Positions 1-5,921 of a DNA stretch of 10,804 nt are shown one piece after another. How positions within the stretch are numbered: the first letter of the stretch is position 1; every line of letters begins with the position of its first letter. The notes under the pieces were generated by a model. The model worked only from the letters and a program-made list of their open reading frames with translations, did not search any database and was not told the DNA's origin. Source of the DNA: an uncultured Dialister sp. (GTDB lineage Bacteria; Bacillota; Negativicutes; Veillonellales; Dialisteraceae); assembly GCA_934216155.1 (NCBI GenBank), contig CAKQBK010000080.1:1-10804 (forward strand), given 5' to 3'. A program made the position numbers and the translations under genes.

Positions 1-5
1 TGCAA

Positions 6-132
6 AGGTTACTCAGGTTTCTCAGGATACTGAGGTTTCTCACGTTTCTCGAATGAGCTAATAACGCTAGCGTCTATTGGCACATTCGGAGAACCTGAGC
101 AACCTGAGAACCCTTAGAAACTTGAGCAACCT
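6..132. repeat. Facing arrays of 9-bp units (5 + 5) forming an imperfect inverted repeat
   Basis: Positions 6-50 hold five consecutive 9-mers of the type AGGTTTCTC (with variants AGGTTACTC, AGGATACTG and ACGTTTCTC). Positions 88-132 hold five 9-mers of the opposite strand sense (GAGCAACCT, GAGAACCCT and similar). The inner ends, GAATGAGC (51-58) and GCACATTC (80-87), also pair with one mismatch. The whole is therefore an imperfect stem of about 53 bp around a loop of about 21 nt. No coding frame fits. A related half-array with the same GCACATTC lead-in lies near 5676-5719, and another half with GAATGAGC lies at 1968-2002. Confidence 0.75.
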
Positions 133-177
133 GTCAGCACCAGCGGTTTCTGCTAACTGCCTGAGGTGTTTTCGTGA

Positions 178-198
178 TTATCTCCCCCGACAGGGGAG
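178..198. repeat. Small GC hairpin, imperfect copy of the palindrome at 2090-2114
   Basis: CTCCCC (182-187) pairs with GGGGAG (193-198) around a 5-nt loop. The first eleven bases (178-188) are identical to the left arm of the palindrome at 2090-2114, so the two are copies of one short repeat. It has no T-tract, so it is not a convincing terminator. Confidence 0.55.
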
Positions 199-276
199 CC
201 AAGACAAACGTGCGTATTTCCATTAGTGTCAATTGGTAAGATTGTGCCGTAGCGATAGGACTTTTTAAGTCCCTCC

Positions 277-345
277 CGCTAGTGGCATAACCTTTTATAA
301 CCCTTATAACCTTTTATACCCTTTTCTCTTTGCCTTACATAACAA
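277..345. repeat. ATAACC-type repeat (GCTAGTGGCATAACC ... TTACATAA)
   Basis: The segment begins GCTAGTGGCATAACC, continues with 9 to 10-bp units of the type ATAACCTTTT / ATAACCCTT, and ends CTTTGCCTTACATAA. The same order of blocks recurs at 10655-10700 on the same strand and at 5352-5420 on the opposite strand. It is a dispersed repeat family rather than unique spacer. Confidence 0.65.
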
Positions 346-381
346 TTGACTTAAATGAACCTAGGGAAACTCATATACAAC

Positions 382-412
382 GAAAAAGCGCAGGGAATCC
401 CTGTGCTTTTTC
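382..412 (-). terminator. Rho-independent terminator of lysC
   Basis: A nearly perfect palindrome of 31 nt has arms GAAAAAGCGCAGGGA and TCCCTGTGCTTTTTC, with one mismatch that becomes a G-U wobble in RNA on one strand. On the minus strand the GC-rich stem ends in CTTTTTC, 12 nt downstream of the lysC stop codon. The A-rich left arm means it could also act on plus-strand transcripts. Confidence 0.85.
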
Positions 413-423
413 AGGTGAGTGCA

Positions 424-921
424 TTATTTATTTTCTTCCTGTGGGAAGAACTCATCGTGAATGGCCTGGACGGCTTTATCCATATCTTTTCTCAGAATCA
501 AGCAGGAAATGCTGATTTCAGAGGTGCTTACGATATCGATATTGACACCAGCGCGGCCGAGAGCACCAAACATACGAGCAGCAACGCCCGGTCTGCCAAG
601 CATACCTGCACCGACTACAGAGACTTTCGCGGTGTCATCATCATAAATGACTTCTTCCACTTTGCCGTCATCTCTCATTTTGTCCAGTACCTTCTTGGCA
701 TCGTCCAAATCGGTATCATCGAGAGTGAAGACAATGTCGGTCTTGTCGTCGTTGGAATTTCTGACGCTCTGCACAATCATATCAACGGTGATGTTATTTT
801 CAGCCAGTTCAGAGAACACGCTGTAAGCCACACCGGGAACATTTCTCAATCCCAAAACCGCAATTCTTGCTGCATGGGCATCCTGTGCGACGCCTCTTAC
901 TGCTTCGTTGTTACCTTCCAT
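424..921 (-). CDS. Probable internally initiated aspartate kinase beta subunit (165 aa, ACT domains only)
   Basis: Codon 246 of lysC is an ATG (plus positions 919-921) preceded by GGGAGG (930-935) at 8-nt spacing, a stronger ribosome binding site than that of the full-length start. Translation from it would give a 165-residue protein, beginning MEGNNEAVRGVAQD, that contains both ACT domains and no kinase domain. In Bacillus subtilis aspartokinase II and in the Corynebacterium enzyme, an in-frame internal start at the equivalent place makes a beta subunit that joins alpha in an alpha2-beta2 enzyme. Use of the start here is inferred from the site and the precedent; the sequence cannot prove expression. 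Confidence 0.65.
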   Translation of the reverse strand: MEGNNEAVRGVAQDAHAARIAVLGLRNVPGVAYSVFSELAENNITVDMIVQSVRNSNDDKTDIVFTLDDTDLDDAKKVLDKMRDDGKVEEVIYDDDTAKVSVVGAGMLGRPGVAARMFGALGRAGVNIDIVSTSEISISCLILRKDMDKAVQAIHDEFFPQEENK

Positions 922-1656
922 TGTGCATACCTCCCGGATAATGGTTCCTTCATCGTTGGTAAAAGTGGATCTGACATGAATCGGAATATGATACTTGATG
1001 CCCAATTCCACGCTTCGTGGCTGCATGACCCCAGCGCCGAGGCGAGCCATTTCCAGCATTTCTGTATTGGTGATTTCCTTCATCTTATGAGCGCCCTTCA
1101 CATGGCGAGGATCGGCGGAATATACCCCATCCACGTCGGTGAAGATTTCGCACATATCCGCATGGAGAGCCCCTGCGAGCGCTACCGCAGTGGCATCACT
1201 GCCGCCGCGGCCCAAGGTGGCTACATCGCCATTTTCCATGATGCCCTGGAACCCAGCTACGATGACAATCTTGCCTTCTTCCAGTTCCTTCACAACCCGT
1301 GCCGGTCTTACATCATCAATGGTGGCCTTGCCATAGGCGCCGCCAGCGATGATTCCCGCCTGGGGACCTGTCAAGGAAATAGCCGGTACGCCCAGCTTTC
1401 TAAAAGTCATAGCCATCAAAGAAATAGAAATCTGTTCCCCAGTGGCAAGCAGCATATCCATTTCCCGTCCATGGTTCACATCAGACACTTTGGACGCCAA
1501 TTCCAAAAGGTCGTCAGTGGTATCCCCCATAGCCGACACGACAATGACAATTTTATCCCCCGGCTTACGATCCCGGAGTACGCGGTTTGCGATACCAAGC
1601 ATCTTCTCCGGTGTCGCTACGGAGCTGCCGCCAAATTTTTTCACATACAGTGCCAT
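424..1656 (-). CDS. lysC: Aspartate kinase (LysC-type, 410 aa, two C-terminal ACT domains)
   Basis: Phosphorylates L-aspartate to 4-phospho-aspartate, the first cytoplasmic step toward lysine, threonine, methionine and diaminopimelate. The amino-acid kinase domain covers residues 1 to about 250: KFGGSSV at 7-13 (ATP/aspartate binding), GRGGSDATA at 149-157, and FTDVDGVYSADPR at 172-184. Two ACT regulatory domains follow (about 268-330 and 344-405), with the STSEISIS block at 377-384 typical of feedback-sensitive enzymes. The 410-residue length matches Bacillus aspartokinase II. The ATG at 1656 is preferred over one two codons upstream: a GAGGG motif lies 6 nt before it, whereas that motif directly abuts the upstream ATG, and family members begin MALxVxKFGG. 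It is a single-gene unit with its own promoter (1832-1860) and terminator (382-412). I saw no lysine riboswitch or T-box, so regulation is probably allosteric through ACT. Confidence 0.95.
   Translation of the reverse strand: MALYVKKFGGSSVATPEKMLGIANRVLRDRKPGDKIVIVVSAMGDTTDDLLELASKVSDVNHGREMDMLLATGEQISISLMAMTFRKLGVPAISLTGPQAGIIAGGAYGKATIDDVRPARVVKELEEGKIVIVAGFQGIMENGDVATLGRGGSDATAVALAGALHADMCEIFTDVDGVYSADPRHVKGAHKMKEITNTEMLEMARLGAGVMQPRSVELGIKYHIPIHVRSTFTNDEGTIIREVCTMEGNNEAVRGVAQDAHAARIAVLGLRNVPGVAYSVFSELAENNITVDMIVQSVRNSNDDKTDIVFTLDDTDLDDAKKVLDKMRDDGKVEEVIYDDDTAKVSVVGAGMLGRPGVAARMFGALGRAGVNIDIVSTSEISISCLILRKDMDKAVQAIHDEFFPQEENK
930..935 (-). promoter_or_regulatory. Internal ribosome binding site for the lysC beta subunit
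   Basis: GGGAGG on the minus strand, 8 nt before the in-frame ATG at codon 246 of lysC. Here the codons for Arg-Glu-Val and neighbours contain a near-consensus Shine-Dalgarno sequence at good spacing. Confidence 0.65.
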
Positions 1657-1686
1657 TTGCATCCCTCATTTACAGAGTAAATTTTA

Positions 1687-1767
1687 GTTGTTGGTTGCTG
1701 GTGGACTAGTGACTGGTGACTCGGATTTTTACTTGTTTCCAGTCACTAGTCACCAGTCACTAGTCAC
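1687..1767. repeat. Class I heptamer arrays forming an 18-bp perfect inverted repeat in the lysC leader
   Basis: Left side: 7-bp units GTTGTTG, GTTGCTG, then GTGACTG and GTGACTC (with one 8-bp unit). Right side, opposite sense: CAGTCAC, TAGTCAC, CAGTCAC, TAGTCAC (1740-1767). Positions 1704-1721 and 1748-1765 are perfect inverted repeats of 18 bp. The structure lies between the predicted lysC promoter and its start, so it would be transcribed as a strong leader hairpin about 30 to 110 nt upstream of the coding region. Confidence 0.8.
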
Positions 1768-1831
1768 CTACTTCATCAAGTAAAAATACAAATTGACACC
1801 ATCAGCATTTCTCAACATAGAACTTAAAAAA

Positions 1832-1860
1832 ATTTTATCATGTCAGATACTCGATGTAAA
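1832..1860 (-). promoter_or_regulatory. Promoter of lysC
   Basis: On the minus strand, TTTACA (1855-1860) and TAAAAT (1832-1837) are separated by exactly 17 nt. Each matches the sigma-A consensus at five of six positions, and a TG one base before the -10 makes it extended. Transcription would start near 1825 and give a leader of roughly 170 nt. Confidence 0.7.
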
Positions 1861-1896
1861 GCGGGAAAATAAAGGAAATTGGATTCTGGGGTAATG

Positions 1897-1960
1897 GTGA
1901 CTGGTGACTCGTGACTAGTGACTGGGGTTTTCAAAATGAGTGGCTAGGCCCTGGGGATGG
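1897..1960. repeat. Class I heptamer array (4 + 3 units)
   Basis: 1897-1924 reads GTGACTG, GTGACTC, GTGACTA, GTGACTG. After a 15-nt interruption, 1940-1960 reads GTGGCTA, GGCCCTG, GGGATGG. It faces the opposite-sense array at 2175-2202, so the two may be the arms of one composite element of about 306 bp. Confidence 0.65.
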
Positions 1961-1967
1961 AAGTGCT

Positions 1968-2002
1968 AAGGGTTCAAAAGGTTCTGAAGGTTATTGAATG
2001 AG
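1968..2002. repeat. Three 9-bp units followed by the GAATGAGC core
   Basis: AAGGGTTCA, AAAGGTTCT and GAAGGTTAT run in tandem from 1968 to 1994, followed by GAATGAGC. The same order (9-mer array, then GAATGAGC) is the left half of the repeat at 6-58. No right half with GCACATTC is seen nearby, so this looks like a half-copy. Confidence 0.55.
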
Positions 2003-2089
2003 CTGTCATCGCTTAAGGAGATTTATCAAATAAGGCTAACAAACAAGCGGCAGCAAACAATTTGACACAATCAAATTGATCTCTAGCGG

Positions 2090-2114
2090 TTATCTCCCCC
2101 GACGGGGGAGATAA
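2090..2114. repeat. Perfect 11-bp palindrome with GAC loop
   Basis: TTATCTCCCCC (2090-2100) and GGGGGAGATAA (2104-2114) are perfect complements around a 3-nt loop. A degenerate copy lies at 178-198. With no T-tract and no adjacent gene end, it resembles a short REP-like repeat within the heptamer-bounded segment 1897-2202. Confidence 0.7.
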
Positions 2115-2174
2115 AACGCTATTGCTGAAACCGCTTACACCATTTGACATGAATCCAGCTGACGCCAGCACCCC

Positions 2175-2202
2175 TAATCCCTAGCTACTAATCCCTAGTC
2201 AC
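2175..2202. repeat. Class I heptamer array, opposite sense (4 units)
   Basis: Read on the minus strand the units are GTGACTA, GGGATTA, GTAGCTA, GGGATTA, followed by GGGG. It lies just beyond the cobO terminator and faces the array at 1897-1960. Confidence 0.65.
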
Positions 2203-2206
2203 CGAA

Positions 2207-2242
2207 ATAAAAAAGAGCGGCCCCATCAATTTTAAGGGCCGC
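2207..2242 (-). terminator. Rho-independent terminator of cobO
   Basis: On the minus strand GCGGCCC (2236-2242) pairs with GGGCCGC (2217-2223), followed by CTCTTTTTTATT. Its stem, its AAAATT-containing loop and the preceding GGTGGCGGC resemble the left GC hairpin of repeat elements A to C. The terminator may therefore be a derived half-copy of that element. Confidence 0.85.
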
Positions 2243-2251
2243 CACCTTCAT

Positions 2252-2282
2252 TTCTAACTTCTCACTACTCACTTCTCACTAC
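2252..2282. repeat. Class II heptamer array directly after the cobO stop codon
   Basis: On the minus strand the units GTGAGAA, GTGAGTA, GTGAGAA, GTTAGAA run from 2279 to 2252, beginning 3 nt after the TGA of cobO and leading into ATGAAGGTGGCGGC and the terminator hairpin. This is the same order as the arm and first hairpin of elements A to C, but there is no second half. Confidence 0.7.
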
Positions 2283-2285
2283 TTT

Positions 2286-2843
2286 TCAGAATTCAATTCC
2301 CTTTCTCGCCCGAATCCCCTTTTGAAAAGCGTGTTTCACCAAGGTCATTTCAGTGACCGTATCGGCCAGGTCAATCAATTCTTGTCTCGCATACCGACCG
2401 GTGAGGATCATATTGAGACGAGATGGTTTTTCCTGAATCAAAGAGACCACGTCTTTCACATCCAGCATATCGAAGTGAATGGCGTAGTTGATTTCGTCCA
2501 GCACAATCAAGTCCCAGGCATCGCTCATGACTTCTTTTTTCACCATATCCCAGGCTTCTTTGGCCAGCGCTGCTTTTCTCTGGAACTCTTCGTCGCTTTC
2601 TTTGTCTTTGTTATGAAATACGAAGCCATCTCCCATGGGGCGGATTTCGATGCGTCCCTCCGCTTTGCCCAAGGTTTCAATGGCTTTCAGTTCTCCATAT
2701 TTCCATGCGCCCTTGATGAATTGGAGAATCAAGACCTTCTGTCCATCCCCCCAGGCACGAATCGCCGTCCCAAGAGCCGCCGTAGTTTTCCCCTTGCCAG
2801 TGCCCGTATTGATCAGCACCAGACCAGGCTGTGATTGATTCAT
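2286..2843 (-). CDS. cobO: Cob(I)yrinic acid a,c-diamide adenosyltransferase (CobO/CobA/BtuR family, 185 aa)
   Basis: Transfers the 5'-deoxyadenosyl group of ATP to the cobalt of reduced corrinoids in the cytoplasm, either de novo after a,c-diamidation or in salvage. The short ATP-binding fold shows a P-loop GTGKGKTT at residues 14-21, VLDEINYA at 114-121 (Walker B region), LTGR at 147-150, and the family's C-terminal GIRARKGIEF. The length fits the roughly 180 to 200 residue family. An AGAGGA site about 6 nt before the ATG supports the start. It is the last of three cobalamin genes read cbiL-cbiA-cobO, but repeat element A with a terminator-like hairpin separates it from cbiA. It may therefore depend on read-through or on its own promoter; no convincing one is visible in the 50 nt upstream. 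PduO- and EutT-type enzymes are different folds, so this is firmly the CobA type. Confidence 0.94.
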   Translation of the reverse strand: MNQSQPGLVLINTGTGKGKTTAALGTAIRAWGDGQKVLILQFIKGAWKYGELKAIETLGKAEGRIEIRPMGDGFVFHNKDKESDEEFQRKAALAKEAWDMVKKEVMSDAWDLIVLDEINYAIHFDMLDVKDVVSLIQEKPSRLNMILTGRYARQELIDLADTVTEMTLVKHAFQKGIRARKGIEF

Positions 2844-2890
2844 AGTATATCCTCTCTGCCAAACATTCTGTGAAATGGATATTGTATATA

Positions 2891-3152
2891 GTTAGGAATT
2901 AGGAGTGAGGAATGAGGAGTGTTGGAAGGGGCCCACAATTCATATAGGGCCCCAATACCCCTTTTTTATAAAGGTTATAGAAATCCGGTAGTTCATAACC
3001 TTATGTAACCTTTTTAACCTTTGGATAGGTGGCATATTCTATTTGTGAAAAAGAAGAAATCTGCAGAATAATAACCTTAAAAAGCATGCGGCGCTTCCAA
3101 ATTTTGTGCGCCGCCACCACCACTCCTCACTCCTAATTCCTCACTCCTCACT
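2891..3152 (-). repeat. Repeat element A (262 bp), inverted copy relative to B and C
   Basis: Read on the minus strand, element A starts with class II heptads (GTGAGGA, ATTAGGA and similar), then GGTGGTGGCGGCGC, a hairpin, TTATTATTCTGC and an ATAACC/GGTTAT-rich middle. It ends with GGGGTATTGG, a GGGGCCC hairpin (2928-2953) and a facing heptad arm. Blocks 2895-2911 and 3124-3140 are 17-bp perfect inverted repeats. Compared with B and C it has a shorter, diverged middle and lacks the second copy of the TCAGCAGAATAATAA block. It holds no ORF. It fills most of the cbiA-cobO spacer, starting 1 nt after the cbiA stop codon. Confidence 0.85.
3079..3114 (-). terminator. Terminator-like hairpin after cbiA, part of element A
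   Basis: On the minus strand GCGGCGC (3108-3114) and GCGCCGC (3088-3094) form a 7-bp all-GC stem with a 13-nt loop. ATGC and TTTTT follow. It lies about 40 nt after the cbiA stop. The four bases between stem and U-run make it weaker than a textbook terminator, so partial termination before cobO is the reasonable reading. Confidence 0.5.
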
Positions 3153-3153
3153 A

Positions 3154-4530
3154 TTACGAGTTATGTTTTCCTTGATACAAGAGACAAGCGTCAAGATAGT
3201 AATCCGCCGCCTTCGGATTTCCGTCGAAGGACAAGTGCAAGTAGCTAGCCAGCACGTTGTCCTTGGCGTAGCCTTCGATGTGACCTGTTTTCTGGCGGGT
3301 GCCCTGGAGAGTATAGGCCCAGAGGAAATCGTCCGCACATTCCAAGGTGGAGAAATGGAATTCATGGCCTTTCAGGGTATCCCCCTTCTTGGCAATGATG
3401 CTATCTCGGAGAGCGGTGCCTGTGACGTAACCCACGCGCTGCAGTTTTTTCTGCATCACACAAGTGCCTGGTACGAGGCCAGCCATATCGTAGGTTTCCC
3501 CGTCAAATCCCTGGATTTTTTCACAAAGATACATGAGGCCGCCACATTCTGCATAGATGGGCATCCCCGCTTTGGCTGCTTTCTGGATAGATGCTTTCAT
3601 GGATGTATTATTTTCCAGTTCATGAAGGAACATCTCCGGGAAACCACCGCCAAAGATCAGTCCATCCACATCGGGGATTTCCTGGTCCTTCAAAGGGCTG
3701 AAATCCACCAATGTAGCGCCCCGTCTTTCCAGTGCTTCCAGGCTGGCCGGATAGTAGAAAGAAAAGGCTTCGTCCCGAGCGACGCCGATACGAACGTTCA
3801 GCTTTTCACCCAAGTTGGTTTCTTCGGTCACATCCAACGCTGGCGCTTTTCTGGCAATGTCCAGGAGAGCTTCTGTGTCCACCCATTTCCCAGCTGCTTC
3901 ACCCATATGGGAAATCAGCTCCTGGGTTTCTATTTCCGTCACCGGCGTCAAGCCCAAGTGCCGTTCCGGTGTCTTCAAATCATCGTCCCGATGGAAAGCC
4001 CCTATAACAGGCATATGAATCTTTTCCATCACGTCACGCACCATGGCTTCGTGTCGGTCGGACCCCAGACGATTCAGAATGACCCCGGCGATATGCACAT
4101 CTTTGTCATATTCCCTAAAGCCCAGGGCCGTAGCCGCGATGCTATACCCCACGGACTTACAATCCAAAACCAGAATGACCGGTGCGTGCAGCTTCTTCGC
4201 AATATCTGCCGTAGAAGACACCCCATTGGCACCGCCGTCGTAAAGCCCCATGACCCCTTCGATGATGGAAATATCCGCTCCATCCGAAAGAGACGAAAAT
4301 GTAGGCACCAGACGGTCAGCCGGTGTCATCCAGGTATCCAGATTGTACGAATCCCGACCTGCCGCTTTGGCGTGAAAACCCGGGTCGATATAGTCCGGGC
4401 CCACTTTGAAGGGCTGCACCTTGTATCCATTGGAATGGAAATAGGCCAAAAGCCCGGTCACGATGGTGGTTTTTCCTACCCCACTATTGGTTCCTGCAAT
4501 CACAACGCGGGGACGTGTGATATGTTCCAT
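3154..4530 (-). CDS. cbiA: Cobyrinic acid a,c-diamide synthase (glutamine-dependent, 458 aa)
   Basis: Amidates the a and c side chains of (cobalt-)cobyrinic acid using ATP and glutamine. The N-terminal dethiobiotin-synthetase-like ATPase domain has P-loop GTNSGVGKTT at 13-22, KVGPDYIDPGFH at 42-53 and EGVMGLYDG at 91-99. The C-terminal type-1 glutamine amidotransferase domain (about 247-450) has its nucleophile C329 in YAECGGL, GHEFHFS at 388-394, and H432 in SYLHLSF as the likely catalytic histidine. Length and domain order match CbiA. P-loop and KVGPDYIDP distinguish it from cobyric acid synthase CbiP. It starts 2 nt after the cbiL stop (TAAct-ATG) with only a weak upstream purine site, so translation is probably coupled to cbiL. 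It supplies the substrate for CobO, encoded next downstream. Confidence 0.95.
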   Translation of the reverse strand: MEHITRPRVVIAGTNSGVGKTTIVTGLLAYFHSNGYKVQPFKVGPDYIDPGFHAKAAGRDSYNLDTWMTPADRLVPTFSSLSDGADISIIEGVMGLYDGGANGVSSTADIAKKLHAPVILVLDCKSVGYSIAATALGFREYDKDVHIAGVILNRLGSDRHEAMVRDVMEKIHMPVIGAFHRDDDLKTPERHLGLTPVTEIETQELISHMGEAAGKWVDTEALLDIARKAPALDVTEETNLGEKLNVRIGVARDEAFSFYYPASLEALERRGATLVDFSPLKDQEIPDVDGLIFGGGFPEMFLHELENNTSMKASIQKAAKAGMPIYAECGGLMYLCEKIQGFDGETYDMAGLVPGTCVMQKKLQRVGYVTGTALRDSIIAKKGDTLKGHEFHFSTLECADDFLWAYTLQGTRQKTGHIEGYAKDNVLASYLHLSFDGNPKAADYYLDACLLYQGKHNS

Positions 4531-4532
4531 AG

Positions 4533-5243
4533 TTATTTATCCCTTTTGGCAATAATGGTAGACAAATAGTTCGGCTTGTAATCTGCCGGCAGACTTCCGA
4601 TGTCGCGGATAACGATTTCATCAGGCAGCCCAGCACGGGATACCATGACAGACCGCTGCAGCATGTGATGTTTCCGCAGTTCTTCCTGTACGAAAGCAAA
4701 GCTCTTGTACACCTTCATGATGACTGCATTGTCACAAGCTGCCAGGGCCTGGTCGAATTTTTCCTTGTCGCAAGTGGCTGGGATAATTAGCACATTTTCT
4801 TCCCATTCAGTGACAGGAAGGCCGATGTAAGATGCAATGCCCAAGAATGCCGGAATGCCCGGAATGGTTTCCACTTCATATTCATCGGAATCTTTGAATT
4901 CGTTGAAAATATACATGTATGTGCTGTACAGCATAGGGTCGCCTAAGGTCAGAAATACCAGATTCTTCCCTTCGTCCAACTTTTCTGCAATGATTTTGCG
5001 GTTTTCTTCCCACTGCTTATTCACCGCATCCATGTCGGTATTCATCTGGAATACCATCGGCAGAATTTCCATATCTTCCGGAATGAATGGCTTTGCAATA
5101 TTCCAAGCCACAGAACCATCCTTCTTCTCTGTCTTCGGGGTGATAATCATATCCGCATTCTGGATAGCCTTCACCGCTTTCACCGTCAAAAGATCAGAAT
5201 CCCCCGGTCCTACACCGATACCAAATAATTTTCCCTTATTCAT
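4533..5243 (-). CDS. cbiL: Cobalt-factor II / precorrin-2 C20-methyltransferase (236 aa)
   Basis: Adds the C-20 methyl group from S-adenosylmethionine to factor II, an early step of corrin ring formation. Tetrapyrrole methylase motifs are clear: GIGVGPGDSDLLT at 8-20, FLTLGDPMLYST at 97-108 and VETIPGIPAF at 126-135 (approximately). The roughly 236-residue length and KxxxxxVAWNIA-type segment fit CbiL/CobI rather than the C-11 or C-17 methylases. The anaerobic name is used because Negativicutes are anaerobes; the sequence itself does not separate CbiL from CobI. AGGAGG at 5253-5258, 9 nt before the ATG, fixes the start. It is the first gene of the cbiL-cbiA-cobO set. No cobalamin riboswitch blocks were found in the 678 nt upstream, and the remaining corrin genes are not in the window. 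Confidence 0.9.
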   Translation of the reverse strand: MNKGKLFGIGVGPGDSDLLTVKAVKAIQNADMIITPKTEKKDGSVAWNIAKPFIPEDMEILPMVFQMNTDMDAVNKQWEENRKIIAEKLDEGKNLVFLTLGDPMLYSTYMYIFNEFKDSDEYEVETIPGIPAFLGIASYIGLPVTEWEENVLIIPATCDKEKFDQALAACDNAVIMKVYKSFAFVQEELRKHHMLQRSVMVSRAGLPDEIVIRDIGSLPADYKPNYLSTIIAKRDK

Positions 5244-5308
5244 AAGTTAAAACCTCCTCAATTATTGATAGTGAATCACTCTGTATATTTTAACATATCC
5301 GTAAATAG

Positions 5309-5509
5309 GTAGCTAGTGACTGGGGACTGGGGATTAGCCTTTCGATTCATCTGTTATGTAAAATATAGAGAAGAAGGGTATGAAGGGTTATAAAGGGGTA
5401 TGAAAGGGTATGCCACTAGCATATTTTTCGTTTATCTATAAGTATCCCCGCTATCGTCATTTCGACCAATACAGACACCCCTAGTCACCAGTCACTAGTC
5501 ACAAGTCAC
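5309..5509. repeat. Heptamer-bounded composite repeat upstream of cbiL
   Basis: Left arm 5309-5336: GTAGCTA, GTGACTG, GGGACTG, GGGATTA. Right arm 5482-5509, opposite sense: TAGTCAC, CAGTCAC, TAGTCAC, AAGTCAC. Between them lies an inverted copy (5352-5420) of the ATAACC-type repeat, including the GCCACTAGC block, and then the motif CGTCATTTCGACC (5455-5467). No ORF is present. The left arm is 66 nt upstream of cbiL. The composite is probably one mobile or amplified unit of about 200 bp. Confidence 0.65.
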
Positions 5510-5768
5510 TAACCATACTCGTCATTTCGACCGACGGGATTTGTGCGAAATGTCACAAAAGCTGCAAGCGACTATGTTGGACAAAAGTGGAGAAATCTGA
5601 AAGCAATAGCGGAAAAAGTGTCATCTGACTCTCCTTAATCACTGGGTCCCAGATCCATGACATATACCCTCAGAGGCACATTCGAGAACCCTGAGAACCC
5701 TTTGTACCTTTAGAACCTTTTTCCAAAACGAAATCATCGCATATTTCGCTTAATGGACCAACATTGCC
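5510..5768. repeat. Repeat-containing spacer with a 9-bp array at 5684-5719
   Basis: CGTCATTTCGACCGACGG recurs at 5520-5537, and CATTTCG (5523-5529) can pair with CGAAATG (5545-5551). From 5676, GCACATTC leads into four 9-mers (GAGAACCCT twice, TTGTACCTT, TAGAACCTT; 5684-5719). This is the right half of the repeat seen at 80-132. I see nothing coding in this stretch and no function for the rest of it. Confidence 0.5.
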
Positions 5769-5810
5769 TAATCCCTAGCTGCCAATCCCTAGTCACCAGT
5801 CACTAGTCAC
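5769..5810. repeat. Class I heptamer array, six units, beyond the tonB terminator
   Basis: Six perfect-phase 7-mers on the plus strand: TAATCCC, TAGCTGC, CAATCCC, TAGTCAC, CAGTCAC, TAGTCAC. The array ends three bases before the T-tract of the tonB terminator. No facing arm is seen on the tonB side. Confidence 0.7.
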
Positions 5811-5812
5811 CC

Positions 5813-5857
5813 AAAACAAAAAGAGTTATAAAAGGCAAATGCATAACCTTTTATAAC
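5813..5857 (-). terminator. Probable terminator of exbB-exbD-tonB
   Basis: GTTATAAAAGG (5825-5835) and CCTTTTATAAC (5847-5857) are perfect 11-bp complements around an 11-nt loop. The minus strand continues CTCTTTTTGTTTTG. The stem is AT-rich and uses ATAACC repeat units, so termination strength is uncertain. It lies about 65 nt after the tonB stop. Confidence 0.55.
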
Positions 5858-5921
5858 CCTCATAACCTTTTACGACAAGCGGATTGCACTCAAATGACAC
5901 CCTAGGACATAGTGCCACTAC

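Noticed and set aside
355..1680. 441-codon open frame on the plus strand opposite lysC
   Set aside because: Its product has no recognisable domain and mirrors the codons of a clear aspartate kinase on the other strand; it is an antisense shadow.
1657..1860. Lysine riboswitch or T-box before lysC
   Set aside because: The leader of about 170 nt is mostly a heptamer hairpin, with no AGGTGG-type T-box motif followed by a terminator and no lysine-riboswitch-like multi-helix core.
2891..3152. Element A as an insertion sequence
   Set aside because: No transposase frame and only 262 bp; at most a non-autonomous element. No clear target duplication could be seen.
3106..4569. 487-codon plus-strand frame opposite cbiA
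   Set aside because: It begins inside repeat element A, has no family features, and is opposite a complete CbiA with all its motifs.
1740..5810. Heptamer arrays as a possible CRISPR array
   Set aside because: Units are 7 bp without unique spacers of regular length, and no cas genes are present.
5244..5921. Cobalamin riboswitch upstream of cbiL
   Set aside because: I looked for the conserved B12-box type blocks on the minus strand and found only repeat arrays.
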